Shown here piece by piece: positions 50,970 to 61,158 of a DNA stretch of 64,000 bases. The notes beneath the pieces are model-generated. The model was not told the origin of the DNA, did not search any database, and saw only the letters and a list, made by a program, of their open reading frames with translations. A program made the translations under genes and the position numbers. This stretch comes from Streptomyces sp. Root431 (GTDB lineage Bacteria; Actinomycetota; Actinomycetes; Streptomycetales; Streptomycetaceae). Within the stretch, counting starts at the first letter, position 1. Every line of letters begins with the position of its first letter. The stretch lies in assembly GCF_001426585.1 (NCBI RefSeq), contig NZ_LMEI01000007.1:80584-144583 (forward strand). Reading direction: 5' to 3'.

Positions 50970-52379
50970 TCACGGACGTGTCATCCGCAGGACGTCGAGC
51001 GCCTCGTCCAGCTGCTCGACCGTGAGGTCGCCCCGCTCGACGTACCCGGACGCGAGCACCACCTCGCGGATGGTCTTCCGCTCGGCGAGGGACTTCTTCG
51101 CGACCTTGGCGGCCTCCTCGTAGCCGATGTACTTGTTCAGCGGGGTGACCACGGACGGCGAGGACTCGGCGTACTCGCGGGCCCGCTCGACGTTGGCGGT
51201 GATCCCGTCGACCGTGCGGTCCGCGAGCAGCCGGGAGGCGTTGGCGAGCAGCCGGATCGACTCCAGGAGGTTCTTGGCCATGACCGGCAGCATCACGTTG
51301 AGCTCGAAGTTCCCCGCGGCGCCCGCCACCGCCACCGTGGTGTCGTTTCCGGTCACCTGTGCGGCGACCATCAGGACCGCCTCGGGGACCACCGGGTTGA
51401 CCTTGCCCGGCATGATCGACGAGCCCGGCTGGAGGTCGGGGAGGTTGATCTCCGCGAGGCCCGTGCGCGGGCCGCTGGCCATCCAGCGCAGATCGTTGGA
51501 GATCTTGGTGAGGGAGACGGCGATGGTCCTGAGCTGCCCGGACGTCTCCACGAGGGCGTCGCGGGCGCCCTGCGCCTCGAAGTGGTCGCGGGCCTCCGTC
51601 AGCGGCAGGCCGGTCGCCCGCGCGACCTCCGCGATGACGGCGGCGGAGAAGCCGGCCGGGGTGTTGATGCCGGTGCCCACCGCCGTACCGCCGAGGGGGA
51701 GTTCGGCGAGCCGGGGGAGGGCGGAGCGCAGTCGCTCCACGCCGTACCCGACCTGCGCCGCGTAGCCGCCGAACTCCTGTCCGAGGGTGACCGGGGTGGC
51801 GTCCATCAGGTGCGTGCGGCCGGACTTCACCACCGTCGCGAATTCGGCCGATTTTCGCTCCAGGGCGGCGGCCAGATGATCGAGCGCGGGGATCAGGTCC
51901 CGGGTGACGGCGCCGGTGGCCGCGATGTGGATGGAGGAGGGGAAGACGTCGTTGGAGGACTGCGAGGCGTTCACGTGGTCGTTGGGGTGGACGTCCCGGC
52001 CCTCGGGGAGCCGCTCGCCGGCGAGCGTGGCGATCACCTCGTTGGCGTTCATGTTGGACGAGGTGCCGGAGCCGGTCTGAAAGACGTCCACGGGGAAGTG
52101 GTCGTCCCAGCGCCCCTCGGCGACCTCCTCGGCCGCCGAGGCGATCGCCTCCGCCCGGTCCGCGTCGATCACCCCGAGCCGGGCGTTGACCGTGGCCGCG
52201 GCGGCCTTGATCCGGGCCAGGGCCTCGATGTGGGCGCGCTCCAGGCGCTGGCCCGACACGGGGAAGTTCTCCACGGCCCGCTGGGTCTGCGCACGCCATT
52301 TGGCGTGCGCGGGGACCCGCACCTCGCCCATGGAGTCGTGCTCGATCCGGTACTCGTCGGCTGCGCTGTTCGTCGTCAT
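50970..52379 (-). CDS. fumC: class II fumarate hydratase FumC
   Basis: 469 residues from ATG 52379 (AGGAGG upstream; a longer in-frame start is less likely). Fumarase/aspartase signature [11 protein letters not shown], with [25 protein letters not shown] and [13 protein letters not shown]. This is the oxygen-stable homotetrameric fumarase of the TCA cycle. A second, iron-sulfur fumarase lies 5 kb away (55957-57639). Confidence 0.96.
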   Translation of the reverse strand: MTTNSAADEYRIEHDSMGEVRVPAHAKWRAQTQRAVENFPVSGQRLERAHIEALARIKAAAATVNARLGVIDADRAEAIASAAEEVAEGRWDDHFPVDVFQTGSGTSSNMNANEVIATLAGERLPEGRDVHPNDHVNASQSSNDVFPSSIHIAATGAVTRDLIPALDHLAAALERKSAEFATVVKSGRTHLMDATPVTLGQEFGGYAAQVGYGVERLRSALPRLAELPLGGTAVGTGINTPAGFSAAVIAEVARATGLPLTEARDHFEAQGARDALVETSGQLRTIAVSLTKISNDLRWMASGPRTGLAEINLPDLQPGSSIMPGKVNPVVPEAVLMVAAQVTGNDTTVAVAGAAGNFELNVMLPVMAKNLLESIRLLANASRLLADRTVDGITANVERAREYAESSPSVVTPLNKYIGYEEAAKVAKKSLAERKTIREVVLASGYVERGDLTVEQLDEALDVLRMTRP

Positions 52380-52405
52380 CTTCCTCTGCCTCCTGGCCGT
52401 GCTCA

Positions 52406-52423
52406 TCGGGGGTCGACCCCCGA
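52406..52423. promoter_or_regulatory. 18-bp perfect palindrome between fumC and the SGNH gene
   Basis: tcgggggtcgacccccga stands 27 bp upstream of fumC and about 100 bp upstream of the divergent SGNH hydrolase. It could be an operator or an mRNA hairpin; the regulator is unknown. Confidence 0.45.
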
Positions 52424-52521
52424 ACCCCCCGAAAAACATGAGCACTTGTCTTGTTCGATGTATTCCCAACCCGCGTACCGACCAGTAAAAACCGTGGGTA
52501 ACCCCACTTCCAGGAGGCGCA

Positions 52522-54051
52522 ATGAAGCGCACCAGGTACAGACTCCGCTGGCCCATCGCGGCCGTCGCCGCGGCCGCCGCCGCGCTCGGCACGATGACCG
52601 CGGCGGCCCCCGCCGGAGCCGCCGGCACCCTCACCGCACCGGTCACCGCTTCCGTACCGCTCCCGCCCGAGTTGGAGGCGATCCGGGCCGCCGAGGCCAC
52701 CAAGATCTACGGCGACCCGGCCGAGCGCCCGCTCGCGCAGCGCAAGACCGGCCTCATCTCCCTCGGCGACAGCGAGATCTCCGGCGAGGGCGTCGGTACG
52801 TACGAATCCCCCACGAACGGCCCGACCAACTGGTGCCACCGCTCGTCGGACGCCGCCATCCACCGCACCGGCATCCCCGCGGACCTCACCTTCAACGTGT
52901 CCTGCTCCGGCGCCTACACCGGCAACATCCGGATCGGCGGCTCGAAGCAGTACGCCGACGAGCTCGTCCAGAGCGACAACCTCGCCGTGAAGGCCCGCAA
53001 CACCCGGATCAAGATGGTCCTGCTCGTCGCCGGAGCCAACGACGACCTGCAGTTCGGCCCCGTCATGACCGACTGCGTCACCCGGTACGTACTCAGCCAG
53101 GGCGCCTGCGAGCCCAAGTACGCCCCCGGCTGGCAGGCCCGCGTCGACGCGCTCGTCCCCAAGGTCGAGCAGACCGTGCGCGACCTCAAGACCGTCATGC
53201 GCGACGCCGGATACGCCGACGGCGACTACAAGCTCGTCGTCATGGGCTACCCCAGCCCCATCGGTCCCGACTTCTACGACAACCCGAACTTCCCCGGGAA
53301 GCTCTCCTGCGGCGGCATGGGCTACGACTCCGACACCAAGTGGGGCCGCAACACCGCCGTCCCCGCCTTCGAACGCGGCATGCGCAAGGTCGCGGCGGAC
53401 ACCGGAGCCGTCTACCTCGACAACTCGCGCCTCTTCCACGGGCACGAGGTCTGCATGGAGGACACCTGGGCCCGGGGCCTCTACATCGACCTCTCCAAGC
53501 CCGGCGGGATCGACGAGAACAGCACCCGCCAGTCCTTCCACCCCAACAAGAGCGGTCACGGCGCCTTCGCGTCCTGCCTGACCCAGATCTACAACTCGGG
53601 TCTCCGTGAGGCCGGTTGCGCCGACGTCAACTCCTCGGGCACGCCGACCCTCTTCCCGGTCGCCTGGGACGACGCGTACAAGCCGCTGAAGGTCGAGGCC
53701 ACCGGCAACTGCCTGGACGTGAACGCGTCCGAGTCCGCCAACGGCACCGCCGTCCTCGGCTGGGACTGCCACGGCGGCCGCAACCAGGGCTGGTGGTACG
53801 ACTCCGCCCGGCAGACGCTCCACACCCAGCTCACCCAGGACCGCTGCCTGGACGTGCCCGGCGCCGTCTACCAGGCGGGCAAGGCGCTCATCATCTGGAA
53901 CTGCAGCGGCGCCGCCAACCAGAAGTTCGTCCGCGACGGCGCCACGATCCGGCCCGCCGGCGCGACCGGACTCTGCCTCGCCCAAGGCGCGGCGAAGGAG
54001 CCGATCCGGCTGCAGAACTGCGACGGCTCGGCGAAGCAGAAGTTCGCGTAG
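52522..54051 (+). CDS. secreted SGNH/GDSL hydrolase with C-terminal ricin-type lectin domain
   Basis: 509 residues, AGGAGG upstream. Signal peptide (to about 34), SGNH domain (about 70-360) with block [11 protein letters not shown] (nucleophile Ser), block III VAGANDD and block [10 protein letters not shown] (catalytic His). A ricin-B-like domain follows (about 385-509) with QGWWYDS and NQKFV repeats and several disulfide cysteines. It probably deacylates a polysaccharide or lipid outside the cell, guided by the lectin. Confidence 0.9.
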   Translation: MKRTRYRLRWPIAAVAAAAAALGTMTAAAPAGAAGTLTAPVTASVPLPPELEAIRAAEATKIYGDPAERPLAQRKTGLISLGDSEISGEGVGTYESPTNGPTNWCHRSSDAAIHRTGIPADLTFNVSCSGAYTGNIRIGGSKQYADELVQSDNLAVKARNTRIKMVLLVAGANDDLQFGPVMTDCVTRYVLSQGACEPKYAPGWQARVDALVPKVEQTVRDLKTVMRDAGYADGDYKLVVMGYPSPIGPDFYDNPNFPGKLSCGGMGYDSDTKWGRNTAVPAFERGMRKVAADTGAVYLDNSRLFHGHEVCMEDTWARGLYIDLSKPGGIDENSTRQSFHPNKSGHGAFASCLTQIYNSGLREAGCADVNSSGTPTLFPVAWDDAYKPLKVEATGNCLDVNASESANGTAVLGWDCHGGRNQGWWYDSARQTLHTQLTQDRCLDVPGAVYQAGKALIIWNCSGAANQKFVRDGATIRPAGATGLCLAQGAAKEPIRLQNCDGSAKQKFA

Positions 54052-54081
54052 CCCCGACGCCGTAGTCCGGCCCCACGAACG

Positions 54082-54119
54082 CCGTGGCCCCCCGTCCGGT
54101 GCGGGACGAGGGGCCACGG
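54082..54119. terminator. bidirectional hairpin after the SGNH hydrolase gene
   Basis: A 10-bp outer stem (ccgtggcccc / ggggccacgg) and 5-bp inner stem (cgtcc / ggacg) lie between convergent genes. Confidence 0.7.
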
Positions 54120-54147
54120 TCGTGGCTTCCGTGGATTCCGCGACGGC

Positions 54148-54807
54148 TCAGCCGAGCTTCAGCGTCGTCCTGGCCAGCTCGTACGCCGGGAGCATCGCCC
54201 GGTGCTCCGCCGTGTCGAGGCCGCCGAGGTGGACGATCACCGTCCCCTTCGGGGTCGCGACGGCGAAGGCCCGCTCCTCCTTGGTCTCCTCCATCACCTC
54301 GTTGTGGACGGTGTACGTCACCTCGGTGGCGGGCAGCGTGCCCGCCTTCGTTTCGCGGTAGACGGCGGCCGAGCTGCCCTTCTCCGCCTTCACGAAACCT
54401 TCGAGGGTGGTCCGGGCCGGGCCCTTCCCCTCCGCCGTCCACACCCGCAGATAGCCGACGTGCCCGCTCGGCTTGGCGTCCGCCTCGCAGCGGACCGTGG
54501 CCGGGCCCTGGCGCATGAGCGCGGCGAAGTCCGGGTTCTCGGGGTCCTTGACGGCCTCCGGCTCCCACTGTTCGGCCAGCGTGAAGGAGACGGGCAGCGC
54601 GCAGGCCGTCCCCGGCCCGCCGAGGGACGCGCCCGCGACGGCCGACGCGCTCGCCTCCGGTGCCTCCGGGGCCGTCGTGGCGGGTGCCGTCGTGGGCCGC
54701 GCGCCCTGAGTGATCTCGGGCAGCGGTTCGGCCTCGCCGCAGCCGGTCAGCACCCCGCCCACCAGCAGCGCGGCGGCGGGGACCATGATCCGTATCCGGT
54801 GTTCCAT
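54148..54807 (-). CDS. putative lipoprotein
   Basis: 219 residues. The signal peptide ends in lipobox LTGC (Cys near residue 23). A Pro/Ala/Thr-rich spacer precedes a mixed alpha/beta domain (PVSFTLAEQWEPEAV, GHVGYLRVWTAEGKGPARTTLEGFV, VTYTVHNEVMEETKEERAFAV). It has the layout of the actinobacterial LppX/Lpp-type secreted lipoproteins of unknown role. No neighbour hints at a function. Confidence 0.75.
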   Translation of the reverse strand: MEHRIRIMVPAAALLVGGVLTGCGEAEPLPEITQGARPTTAPATTAPEAPEASASAVAGASLGGPGTACALPVSFTLAEQWEPEAVKDPENPDFAALMRQGPATVRCEADAKPSGHVGYLRVWTAEGKGPARTTLEGFVKAEKGSSAAVYRETKAGTLPATEVTYTVHNEVMEETKEERAFAVATPKGTVIVHLGGLDTAEHRAMLPAYELARTTLKLG

Positions 54808-54997
54808 GCGCGTCAGAGTAGCTCCGCTAGCGGGCGGCTCCGGGAGGGGCGCCGGACACGATGGCGGAGGAGCGGCAGGCGCCGGAGGACGTCCCCTCAC
54901 GGGCGGCACGGGCGACACGGGCGGCTTCAAGAACGCGCACGGCTCCATCCGCCCGAGTACCGACGGGACTGCGAGCGGATGGAGTTCCTCATCGCCA

Positions 54998-55048
54998 CGC
55001 GCTGGAGGCGGTCCCGCGCCGGAGGTGGTCCCGCGCTGGAGGTGGTCC
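54998..55048. repeat. 17-bp tandem repeat, three copies
   Basis: Units beginning cgcgctggaggcggtcc start at 54998, 55015 and 55032, in the 245-bp gap (54808-55052) before the acid phosphatase stop. No gene is seen in the gap. Confidence 0.85.
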
Positions 55049-55052
55049 TGCG

Positions 55053-55712
55053 CTAGGACAGCTTGCCGTCGTAGTCGGGCAGCTTGAAGGCGCGCTCGGC
55101 GTGCCCGCCGACGATGTCGGTGGTGTTGTTGCCGATGTTCGCGATGATCGTGTAGCCCTTGGCCTCGATCTCCGCGCGCTTCGCCGTCTTGTACGCGCTG
55201 ACCTCGGCGAACAGGTCGGGCAGCGAGCGCACGTACAGGCCGTCGACCGGGTATCCGGCGCGCTTCAGGTTCCAGTCGGTCAGGGAGTGGATGATCCCCG
55301 GGCGGGCGGTGACGAAGAAGACCGCCACTCCCTTGGCGCGGGCGTCGCGGACCAGGTCGCGGACGTCCGCGATGGCCGGGGTCGGCAGCTCCCAGAAGGG
55401 GTGGAAGTCGGTCTCCAGGGAGGAGTTGTCGATGTCGAGGACGATGGCCTGCTTCTCGCTGCCGGCGTCCTTCGCGCGCTCCTCGATGTACGGGCGGGCC
55501 TCGGCGACGACGGCCGCGACGTCCTTGCGCCAGGTCGCGTAGTCGACGTCCGCGAGGGCGGCGGCCGACACCAGGTGGGTGTCCGGGTCGGCCGCGGAGG
55601 CGGCGGGGGCGGGACCGACGACGAGGAAGGCCGTCAGGGCCAGCGCGCCCGTGGCGCCGGCGGCGACGCGCCTGCGGGCGGACGTGCGGGGGGTGGGGGA
55701 TGCGGAGGTCAT
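55053..55712 (-). CDS. secreted HAD-type (class B-like) acid phosphatase
   Basis: 219 residues. Arg-rich signal peptide cleaved near AASA|AD (residue 40). The HAD motifs are complete: I = IVLDIDNSSLET (D93, D95), II = VFFVTARP, III = Lys in the KRAEIEAKGY region, IV = GNNTTD. It removes phosphate from small organic phosphates outside the cell. Repeated ggtctaccgg elements stand in its promoter region. Confidence 0.88.
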   Translation of the reverse strand: MTSASPTPRTSARRRVAAGATGALALTAFLVVGPAPAASAADPDTHLVSAAALADVDYATWRKDVAAVVAEARPYIEERAKDAGSEKQAIVLDIDNSSLETDFHPFWELPTPAIADVRDLVRDARAKGVAVFFVTARPGIIHSLTDWNLKRAGYPVDGLYVRSLPDLFAEVSAYKTAKRAEIEAKGYTIIANIGNNTTDIVGGHAERAFKLPDYDGKLS

Positions 55713-55727
55713 GGGGGGCTCCCGAGT

Positions 55728-55807
55728 GGTCTACCGGCTCAGTGGTTGACATGCTCGCGGCCAATACTGACCGGTAGGTAACGAGAGGTCTACCGGTCGG
55801 TAGCGAG
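55728..55807. promoter_or_regulatory. repeated operator-like elements upstream of the acid phosphatase
   Basis: ggtctaccgg occurs at 55728-55737 and 55787-55796. gaccggtag / ctaccggtc forms a 9-bp inverted repeat (55769-55777, 55790-55798). accggt-type blocks also recur at 22-bp spacing, two helical turns (55770 and 55792). It does not match the GTTCACC PHO box. Confidence 0.5.
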
Positions 55808-55828
55808 TTTCTGAGCGGAGATCGACAA

Positions 55829-55862
55829 CGCCCCCCGGTCCGTGGGTACGGACCGGGGGGCG
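55829..55862 (-). terminator. terminator of the class I fumarase gene
   Basis: A perfect 15-bp stem (cgccccccggtccgt / acggaccggggggcg) with loop gggt, about 95 bp beyond the fumarase stop. Confidence 0.75.
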
Positions 55863-55888
55863 CTCGGGGCGTTGTGCGCGCGGATCGG

Positions 55889-55951
55889 CCGATCAGTGGA
55901 TCAACGGATCAGTGGATCAACGGATCAGTGGATCAACGGATCAGCGGATCG
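55889..55951. repeat. 8-bp tandem repeat rich in GATC sites
   Basis: About eight copies of ggatca + (gt or ac), giving a 16-bp higher-order unit, lie between the class I fumarase stop and its terminator. The transcript therefore carries the repeat. Confidence 0.9.
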
Positions 55952-55956
55952 CCGGT

Positions 55957-57639
55957 TCAGCCGAGGCCGGGGCCCCGCACCGGGATGTGCGTGAAGGTCG
56001 GCTCCGGCGCCGGGTTCTGGAAGAAGTCGTTGCCCTTGTCGTCCACGACGATGAACGCCGGGAAGTCCTCGACCTCGATCTTCCAGACCGCCTCCATGCC
56101 GAGCTCCTCGTACTCGACGACCTCGACCTTCTTGATGCAGTCCTGCGCGAGCCGGGCCGCCGGGCCGCCGATCGAGCCGAGGTAGAAGCCGCCGTGCGCG
56201 TCGCACGCGGCCGTGACCTGCCCGGAGCGGTTGCCCTTGGCCAGCATGACCTTCGAGCCGCCCGCGGCCTGGAACTGCTCCACGTACGAGTCCATGCGGC
56301 CGGCCGTCGTCGGGCCGAAGGAACCGGAGGCGTACCCCTCGGGGGTCTTCGCCGGGCCCGCGTAGTAGACCGGGTGGTCCTTCAGGTACTGCGGCATCTC
56401 CTCGCCCGCGTCCAGGCGCTCCTTGATCTTGGCGTGCGCGATGTCGCGCGCCACGACCAGCGGGCCGTTGAGGGAGAGGCGGGTCTTGACCGGGTACTTG
56501 GTGAGCTCGGCGAGGATGTCGTCCATCGGCTGGTTCAGGTCGATGGTGACGACGTCGCTCTCCTCGGAGAGGTGCTCGTCGGTCGTCTCCGGCAGGAAGC
56601 GCGCCGGGTCGGTCTCCAGCTGCTCCAGGAAGACGCCCTCGGCGGTGATCTTCGCGACGGCCTGGCGGTCGGCCGAGCAGGAGACGGCGATCGCGACGGG
56701 CAGCGAGGCGCCGTGGCGGGGGAGGCGGACGACGCGGACGTCGTGGCAGAAGTACTTGCCGCCGAACTGCGCGCCGATGCCGATCTTCTGCGTCAGCTCG
56801 AAGACCTTCTCCTCCAGCTCCTTGTCGCGGAAGCCGTGACCGGTCTCGGCCGAGCCCTCGGTGGGCAGCTCGTCCAGGTAGTGCGCGGAGGCGTACTTCG
56901 CGGTCTTGAGCGCGAACTCGGCGCTCGTGCCGCCGACGACGATCGCCAGGTGGTACGGCGGGCAGGCGGCCGTGCCGAGCGAGCGGATCTTCTCCTCCAG
57001 GAACTTCATCATGCTCGCCTCGTTGAGGACGGCCTTCGTCTCCTGGTAGAGGAAGGACTTGTTGGCGGAGCCGCCGCCCTTGGCCATGAAGAGGAACTTG
57101 TACGCGCCGCCGTCGGTCGCGTACAGCTCGATCTGCGCGGGCAGGTTCGAGCCGGTGTTCTTCTCCTCCCACATGGTGACGGGGGCCATCTGCGAGTACC
57201 GCAGGTTGAGCTTGGTGTACGCGTCGTAGATGCCCTTGGACAGGGCCTCCTCGTCGCGGCCCGGGGTCAGCACGTTCTGGCCGCGCTTGCCCATGACGAT
57301 CGCGGTGCCGGTGTCCTGGCACATGGGCAGGACGCCCGCGGCGGCGATGTTCGCGTTCTTGAGGAGGTCGAGCGCGACGAACTTGTCGTTGCTCGACGCC
57401 TCCGGGTCGTCGATGATCCGGCGCAGCTGGGCCAGGTGGGCCGGGCGCAGGAAGTGCTGGATGTCGTGGATCGCCTCGGCGGCCAGCGTGCGCAGCGCTT
57501 CGGGCTCGACCTTGAGGAACGTACGGCCGTCGGCCTCGAAGGTGGAGACACCTTCGGAGGTCACCAGGCGGTAGGGCGTGGTGTCCTCTCCCAGGGGGAG
57601 CAGATCGGAGTACGCAAACTCTGGCATGACGGCAGCCAT
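55957..57639 (-). CDS. fumB: class I iron-sulfur fumarate hydratase
   Basis: 560 residues; an in-frame ATG at 57627 (MPEFAYSDL) is an alternative start. The three [4Fe-4S] cysteines appear as LPMCQDTGT (C107), AACPPYH and VSCSADRQ. The C-terminal beta domain has [12 protein letters not shown] and [16 protein letters not shown]. It is the oxygen-labile TCA fumarase. It lies about 3.6 kb from fumC on the same strand but in a separate unit. Confidence 0.95.
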   Translation of the reverse strand: MAAVMPEFAYSDLLPLGEDTTPYRLVTSEGVSTFEADGRTFLKVEPEALRTLAAEAIHDIQHFLRPAHLAQLRRIIDDPEASSNDKFVALDLLKNANIAAAGVLPMCQDTGTAIVMGKRGQNVLTPGRDEEALSKGIYDAYTKLNLRYSQMAPVTMWEEKNTGSNLPAQIELYATDGGAYKFLFMAKGGGSANKSFLYQETKAVLNEASMMKFLEEKIRSLGTAACPPYHLAIVVGGTSAEFALKTAKYASAHYLDELPTEGSAETGHGFRDKELEEKVFELTQKIGIGAQFGGKYFCHDVRVVRLPRHGASLPVAIAVSCSADRQAVAKITAEGVFLEQLETDPARFLPETTDEHLSEESDVVTIDLNQPMDDILAELTKYPVKTRLSLNGPLVVARDIAHAKIKERLDAGEEMPQYLKDHPVYYAGPAKTPEGYASGSFGPTTAGRMDSYVEQFQAAGGSKVMLAKGNRSGQVTAACDAHGGFYLGSIGGPAARLAQDCIKKVEVVEYEELGMEAVWKIEVEDFPAFIVVDDKGNDFFQNPAPEPTFTHIPVRGPGLG

Positions 57640-57879
57640 TCCTCACTCGACAGACAGCGGCGCCGCCTCCATTGGCCGCGCGTCCTCCAGCGTAGAACGA
57701 GGGCGCGGTCCGGATCCTGTGAGGTAAGGCTCAGTAGGGGCCGGGACCGCGCCGATGTGGCGCGTTTCCCTCGCGCTCCCCGATTCCCTCGCTCTCGCCG
57801 TCTGCCGCTTCCGTACGAGAGGGAGGCCGTCGGCCCCGCCCTCTGGTCGCGATCTATCGCGTTTCGCTAGGCTGGCGCC

Positions 57880-58599
57880 GTGGACCTCGAAAAGAAGCCC
57901 GAACCCGAAGAGCAGCCGCAGCCGCAGCGGTCGGCCGCTCCCGTCGAGCCCGCCCGGGCCGAGACCGCTTTCGCCGACCCGCAGGGGGCGTTGAGGGCCT
58001 CCGACGCGGACCGGGACCGGATCGCGGACATCCTCCGCGACGCCCTGGCCGAGGGCCGGATCGATCCCGAGGAGCACTCCGACCGGATCGACGCGGTCTA
58101 CCGCGCCAAGACCGTCGGGGAGTTGGAGCCGATCGTCAGCGACCTGCCGGGCCCCCGGACCCGCAGGGAGCCCGCGCCGGCGTACGACGACGACCCGGGC
58201 GACCCCGACGCCGCCGCGGACAGCCTCGTCGCGATCTTCTCCAGCACCACCCGCAAGGGCCGGTGGCGCGTGGGCCGCAGGACGAACGCCTTCGCGCTCT
58301 TCGGCAACATCGAGATCGACCTGACCGAGGCGATCTTCGCGCAGCGCCTGACCACGATCAACGCCACGTCGATCTTCGGGAACGTCGAGGTGCGGGTCCC
58401 GGAGAACATCAGCCTGCGCGGCAACGGAAGCGGGGTCTTCGGCAACTTCGAGGTCGTGACCCTGGAGGGCGTCGACCCGCAGGCCCCGGTCGTCGTCGTC
58501 AACGGCTACTCGGTCTTCGGCAACGTCGAGGCGAGGCCCAAGCGCGGCAAGTGGATCACCGACCTCCAGGGCAAGCTGCGCAAACACCTAGGGCACTGA
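57880..58599 (+). CDS. DUF1707 SHOCT-like protein with C-terminal LiaF-like domain
   Basis: 239 residues from GTG 57880. DUF1707 (about 40-92): RASDADRDRIADILRDALAEGRIDPEEHSDRIDAVYRAKTVGELEPIVSDL in pieces. The C-terminal half has repeating FGNIEIDL, FGNVEVRV, FGNFEVV and FGNVEARP strands, like the cell-wall-stress LiaF/DUF2154 beta repeat. No membrane segment. TAGGCT ends 6-7 nt before GTG, so the mRNA may be leaderless. Role unknown. Confidence 0.85.
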   Translation: MDLEKKPEPEEQPQPQRSAAPVEPARAETAFADPQGALRASDADRDRIADILRDALAEGRIDPEEHSDRIDAVYRAKTVGELEPIVSDLPGPRTRREPAPAYDDDPGDPDAAADSLVAIFSSTTRKGRWRVGRRTNAFALFGNIEIDLTEAIFAQRLTTINATSIFGNVEVRVPENISLRGNGSGVFGNFEVVTLEGVDPQAPVVVVNGYSVFGNVEARPKRGKWITDLQGKLRKHLGH

Positions 58600-58617
58600 C
58601 GCCGGGAGCTCGAAGGG

Positions 58618-58686
58618 CGTCGGGACGGACACGGGCCGGGCGTCGGGACGGACGCGGGCCGGATGTCGGGACGGACGCGGCACGGA
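58618..58686. repeat. 23-bp tandem repeat, three copies
   Basis: Units like cgtcgggacggacacgggcc (+3) start at 58618, 58641 and 58664 and fade into 58687-58725. They lie just after the DUF1707 gene stop, in the gap before the WhiB-like gene. Confidence 0.9.
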
Positions 58687-58862
58687 CGTACCGGGCGTCG
58701 GGGCGGACGGCGAGGCGGTCTCCGTGCTCGCGCCGGTGACCGGATTTCGCCCGTGGGTATCCGCAGTGCGGAACGAGGCGGCACGCAGTGCATAGGCGCG
58801 CGCACAGCGGGTAGGGCTGCTGCATCGCCGCTCGCTCGCGAAGCCGTCGTCAGGAGTAGACC

Positions 58863-59237
58863 GTGCTGCCACTGCCGCATCAGCCCCTCCAGGTCGCCGC
58901 CGTTCCCCCTCAGCGCACACCTGCCCGGGAGGACGAGGCCGGCCCCTGGCACGCGGAGGCGGTGTGCCGCCGGGACGAGGCCGGGCTGTTCTTCGCCCCC
59001 TCCAAGGAGCCGACCGCCGCGCGGCTCGCGCGGGAGGAGGCGGCCAAGCGGGTCTGCGCCCGCTGTCCCGTGATGGTCGAGTGCCGGGAGCACGCGCTGC
59101 TCCAGCCCGAGCCGTACGGGGTGTGGGGCGGGCTCACCGCGGCGGAGCGCCGCGTGGTCCTGGCCAGGCGCAGGCGGCGCGAGGTGGAGCTCAGGAAGGC
59201 GTCCGCGACCGACGGACGGATCGCCCAGGCGGGCTGA
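58863..59237 (+). CDS. wblI: WhiB-like iron-sulfur transcription factor
   Basis: 124 residues from GTG 58863 (AGGAG upstream). [4Fe-4S] ligands C35-x29-C65-x2-C68-x5-C74, the G-V-W-G-G turn at 86-90 (YGVWGGLTAAERR) and a basic C-terminal tail (LARRRRRREVELRK). Wbl proteins bind DNA together with the principal sigma factor and answer redox or nitric oxide signals. Place near glpX and the fumarase genes matches wblI of S. coelicolor as I remember; the symbol is tentative. Confidence 0.93.
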   Translation: MLPLPHQPLQVAAVPPQRTPAREDEAGPWHAEAVCRRDEAGLFFAPSKEPTAARLAREEAAKRVCARCPVMVECREHALLQPEPYGVWGGLTAAERRVVLARRRRREVELRKASATDGRIAQAG

Positions 59238-59274
59238 CGGGTCCGGAGCGGACGCCGTCGCGGCCCGTACGGGA

Positions 59275-59307
59275 AGGGGCGCCCCCACCGCACATGGGGG
59301 CGCCCCT
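59275..59307. terminator. bidirectional terminator between the WhiB-like gene and glpX
   Basis: A perfect 13-bp stem (aggggcgccccca / tgggggcgcccct), 7-nt loop, followed by ctt. Confidence 0.8.
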
Positions 59308-59377
59308 CTTCGTGCCGTTCGGCTCAGCAGCCGGTGGCTCGGCTCGGCCGGTGACGCGGCTCAGCCAGTGACGCGGC

Positions 59378-60412
59378 TTACTTGGCGCGATCGAAGTCGA
59401 TCTTGCTGTACGCGCGCAGCTTCGAGAGCCGGTGCGTCGAGTCGATCTGGCGGATCGTGCCGGACTTCGAGCGCATGACCAGCGACTGCGTGGTCGCCGT
59501 CTCGGCGCGGTAGCGCACGCCGCGCAGCAGCTCGCCGTCGGTGATGCCGGTCGCGACGAAGAACACGTTGTCGCCGCTGACCAGGTCGTTCGTGGAGAGC
59601 ACCCGGTCCAGGTCGTGGCCCGCGTCGAGCGCCTTCTGCCGCTCGGCCTCGTCCTTCGGCCACAGCTTGCCCTGGATCACACCGCCGAGGCACTTGATGG
59701 CGCAGGCGGAGATGATGCCCTCGGGCGTGCCGCCGACGCCCATGAGCATGTCGACGCCGGTGCCCTCGCGGACGGCCATGATCGAACCGGCGACGTCGCC
59801 GTCCGAGATGAACTTGATCCGGGCCCCGGTCTCGCGGATCTCCTTGACGATGCCCTCGTGACGGGGGCGGTCCAGGATCATGACCGTGATGTCCTCGGGC
59901 GAGGAGTTCTTCGCCTTGGCGACCCGGCGGATGTTGACCGAGACGGGGGCGTTGATGTCGACGAAGTCGGCGGCCTCGGGGCCGGTGACCAGCTTGTCCA
60001 TGTAGAAGACCGCGGACGGGTCGAACATGGTGCCGCGGTCGGCGGCGGCCAGGACGGCGATCGCGTTCGGCATGCCCTTGGCGTTGAGCGTGGTGCCGTC
60101 GATCGGGTCGACGGCGATGTCGACCTCGGCGCCGGTGCCGTCGCCGACCCGCTCGCCGTTGAAGAGCATCGGGGCTTCGTCCTTCTCGCCCTCGCCGATG
60201 ACGACGACGCCGTTCATCGAGACGGTGGAGATCAGGGTCCGCATGGCGTTGACCGCCGCGCCGTCCGCGCCGATCTTGTCGCCGCGGCCGACCCAGCGGC
60301 CGGCGGCCATGGCGGCGGCCTCGGTGACGCGGACCAGCTCAAGGGCGAGGTTGCGGTCGGGGGCCTCGGGGGAGACGACGAGTTCGGGCGGCAGGTGATG
60401 GCTCTCGGTCAT
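59378..60412 (-). CDS. glpX: class II fructose-1,6-bisphosphatase GlpX
   Basis: 344 residues. GlpX motifs: [30 protein letters not shown] and [13 protein letters not shown] supply the metal- and phosphate-binding acids (E-E-D-D). Gluconeogenic enzyme hydrolysing fructose-1,6-bisphosphate to fructose-6-phosphate in the cytosol. It is usually the only FBPase of Streptomyces. Single gene, divergent from the DUF4245 gene. Confidence 0.96.
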   Translation of the reverse strand: MTESHHLPPELVVSPEAPDRNLALELVRVTEAAAMAAGRWVGRGDKIGADGAAVNAMRTLISTVSMNGVVVIGEGEKDEAPMLFNGERVGDGTGAEVDIAVDPIDGTTLNAKGMPNAIAVLAAADRGTMFDPSAVFYMDKLVTGPEAADFVDINAPVSVNIRRVAKAKNSSPEDITVMILDRPRHEGIVKEIRETGARIKFISDGDVAGSIMAVREGTGVDMLMGVGGTPEGIISACAIKCLGGVIQGKLWPKDEAERQKALDAGHDLDRVLSTNDLVSGDNVFFVATGITDGELLRGVRYRAETATTQSLVMRSKSGTIRQIDSTHRLSKLRAYSKIDFDRAK

Positions 60413-60545
60413 CGAAGCGCACCTTTCTGTACGGCGACGGCCGGGAACGGCGACGGCCGGAAAAACGAGGGTGCTCCGACTCTATCGGTACGTCGACAAA
60501 ATGAGCAGAGGGGCCCACGTTTGAGCACGGCACCCTGATGCGACC

Positions 60546-61079
60546 ATGATGGGCGTGGCAGGTATGCGAGGTAGGCAGACGGTACGAGGGATGTTCCAGT
60601 CCCTCGGGGTGATCATGGTTGCTGCGGGAGTGATGTATCTCTTCATCCCGCACGACGAGAGCGCGGCGCCGGTCAAGGCGAAGGACTACCGCGTCGAGCT
60701 CCTGACGGCCCAGCGGGCGGCGCCTTATCCGGTGCTGGCCCCCGAGGGGCTCGGGGCGGACTGGAAGGCGACGGTCGTCTCGTACAAGCGCGAGAAGGGC
60801 GACGCCTGGCAGCTCGGGTTCCTCTCCCCGGACACGCAGTACGTGGCGATCCACCAGTCGACGGCGGCGCCGGGCAAGTACGTGCCCGAGGTCACCCACG
60901 AGGCGAAGAACACGGGGAAGACCCAGACGGTGGCCGGCCAGGTCTGGCAGCGCTGGGAGGGGCCGAAGTACGACGCGCTCGTCCGCACGGAGGGCGGCGC
61001 GACGACCGTCGTGACCGGCACGGCCTCCTTCGAGCGGCTGGCCGAGATGGCGGGCTCGCTCAAGTCCCAGAAGGTCTGA
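60546..61079 (+). CDS. DUF4245 single-pass membrane protein
   Basis: 177 residues. One helix near the N-terminus (about 20-35; SLGVIMVAAGVMYLFIP), then an extracellular domain typical of DUF4245: YRVELLTAQRAAPYPVLAPEGLGADWKATVVSYKREKG, WQLGFLSPDTQYVAIHQS, VVTGTASFERLAEMAGSL. The family is actinobacterial and of unknown function; it is regularly divergent from glpX. Confidence 0.9.
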   Translation: MMGVAGMRGRQTVRGMFQSLGVIMVAAGVMYLFIPHDESAAPVKAKDYRVELLTAQRAAPYPVLAPEGLGADWKATVVSYKREKGDAWQLGFLSPDTQYVAIHQSTAAPGKYVPEVTHEAKNTGKTQTVAGQVWQRWEGPKYDALVRTEGGATTVVTGTASFERLAEMAGSLKSQKV

Positions 61080-61099
61080 GAGACGCCCGAGGCGTACGA

Positions 61100-61134
61100 G
61101 AAGGGCCCCGCACTCGGTGAGTGCGGGGCCCTTC
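61100..61134. terminator. bidirectional terminator between the DUF4245 and nitroreductase genes
   Basis: A perfect 15-bp stem (gaagggccccgcact / agtgcggggcccttc) with a 5-nt loop between convergent genes. Confidence 0.85.
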
Positions 61135-61158
61135 GGGCTGTGCGTGCGGTGCTCGGGC

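Noticed and set aside
50905..54117. 1070-codon minus-strand frame over fumC and the SGNH gene
   Set aside because: It is the shadow of two well-supported genes.
55769..55807. PHO box
   Set aside because: The 22-bp spacing is suggestive, but the GTTCACC direct-repeat sequence is absent.
55889..55951. CRISPR-like array
   Set aside because: The unit is a contiguous 8-bp repeat without unique spacers; it is a minisatellite.
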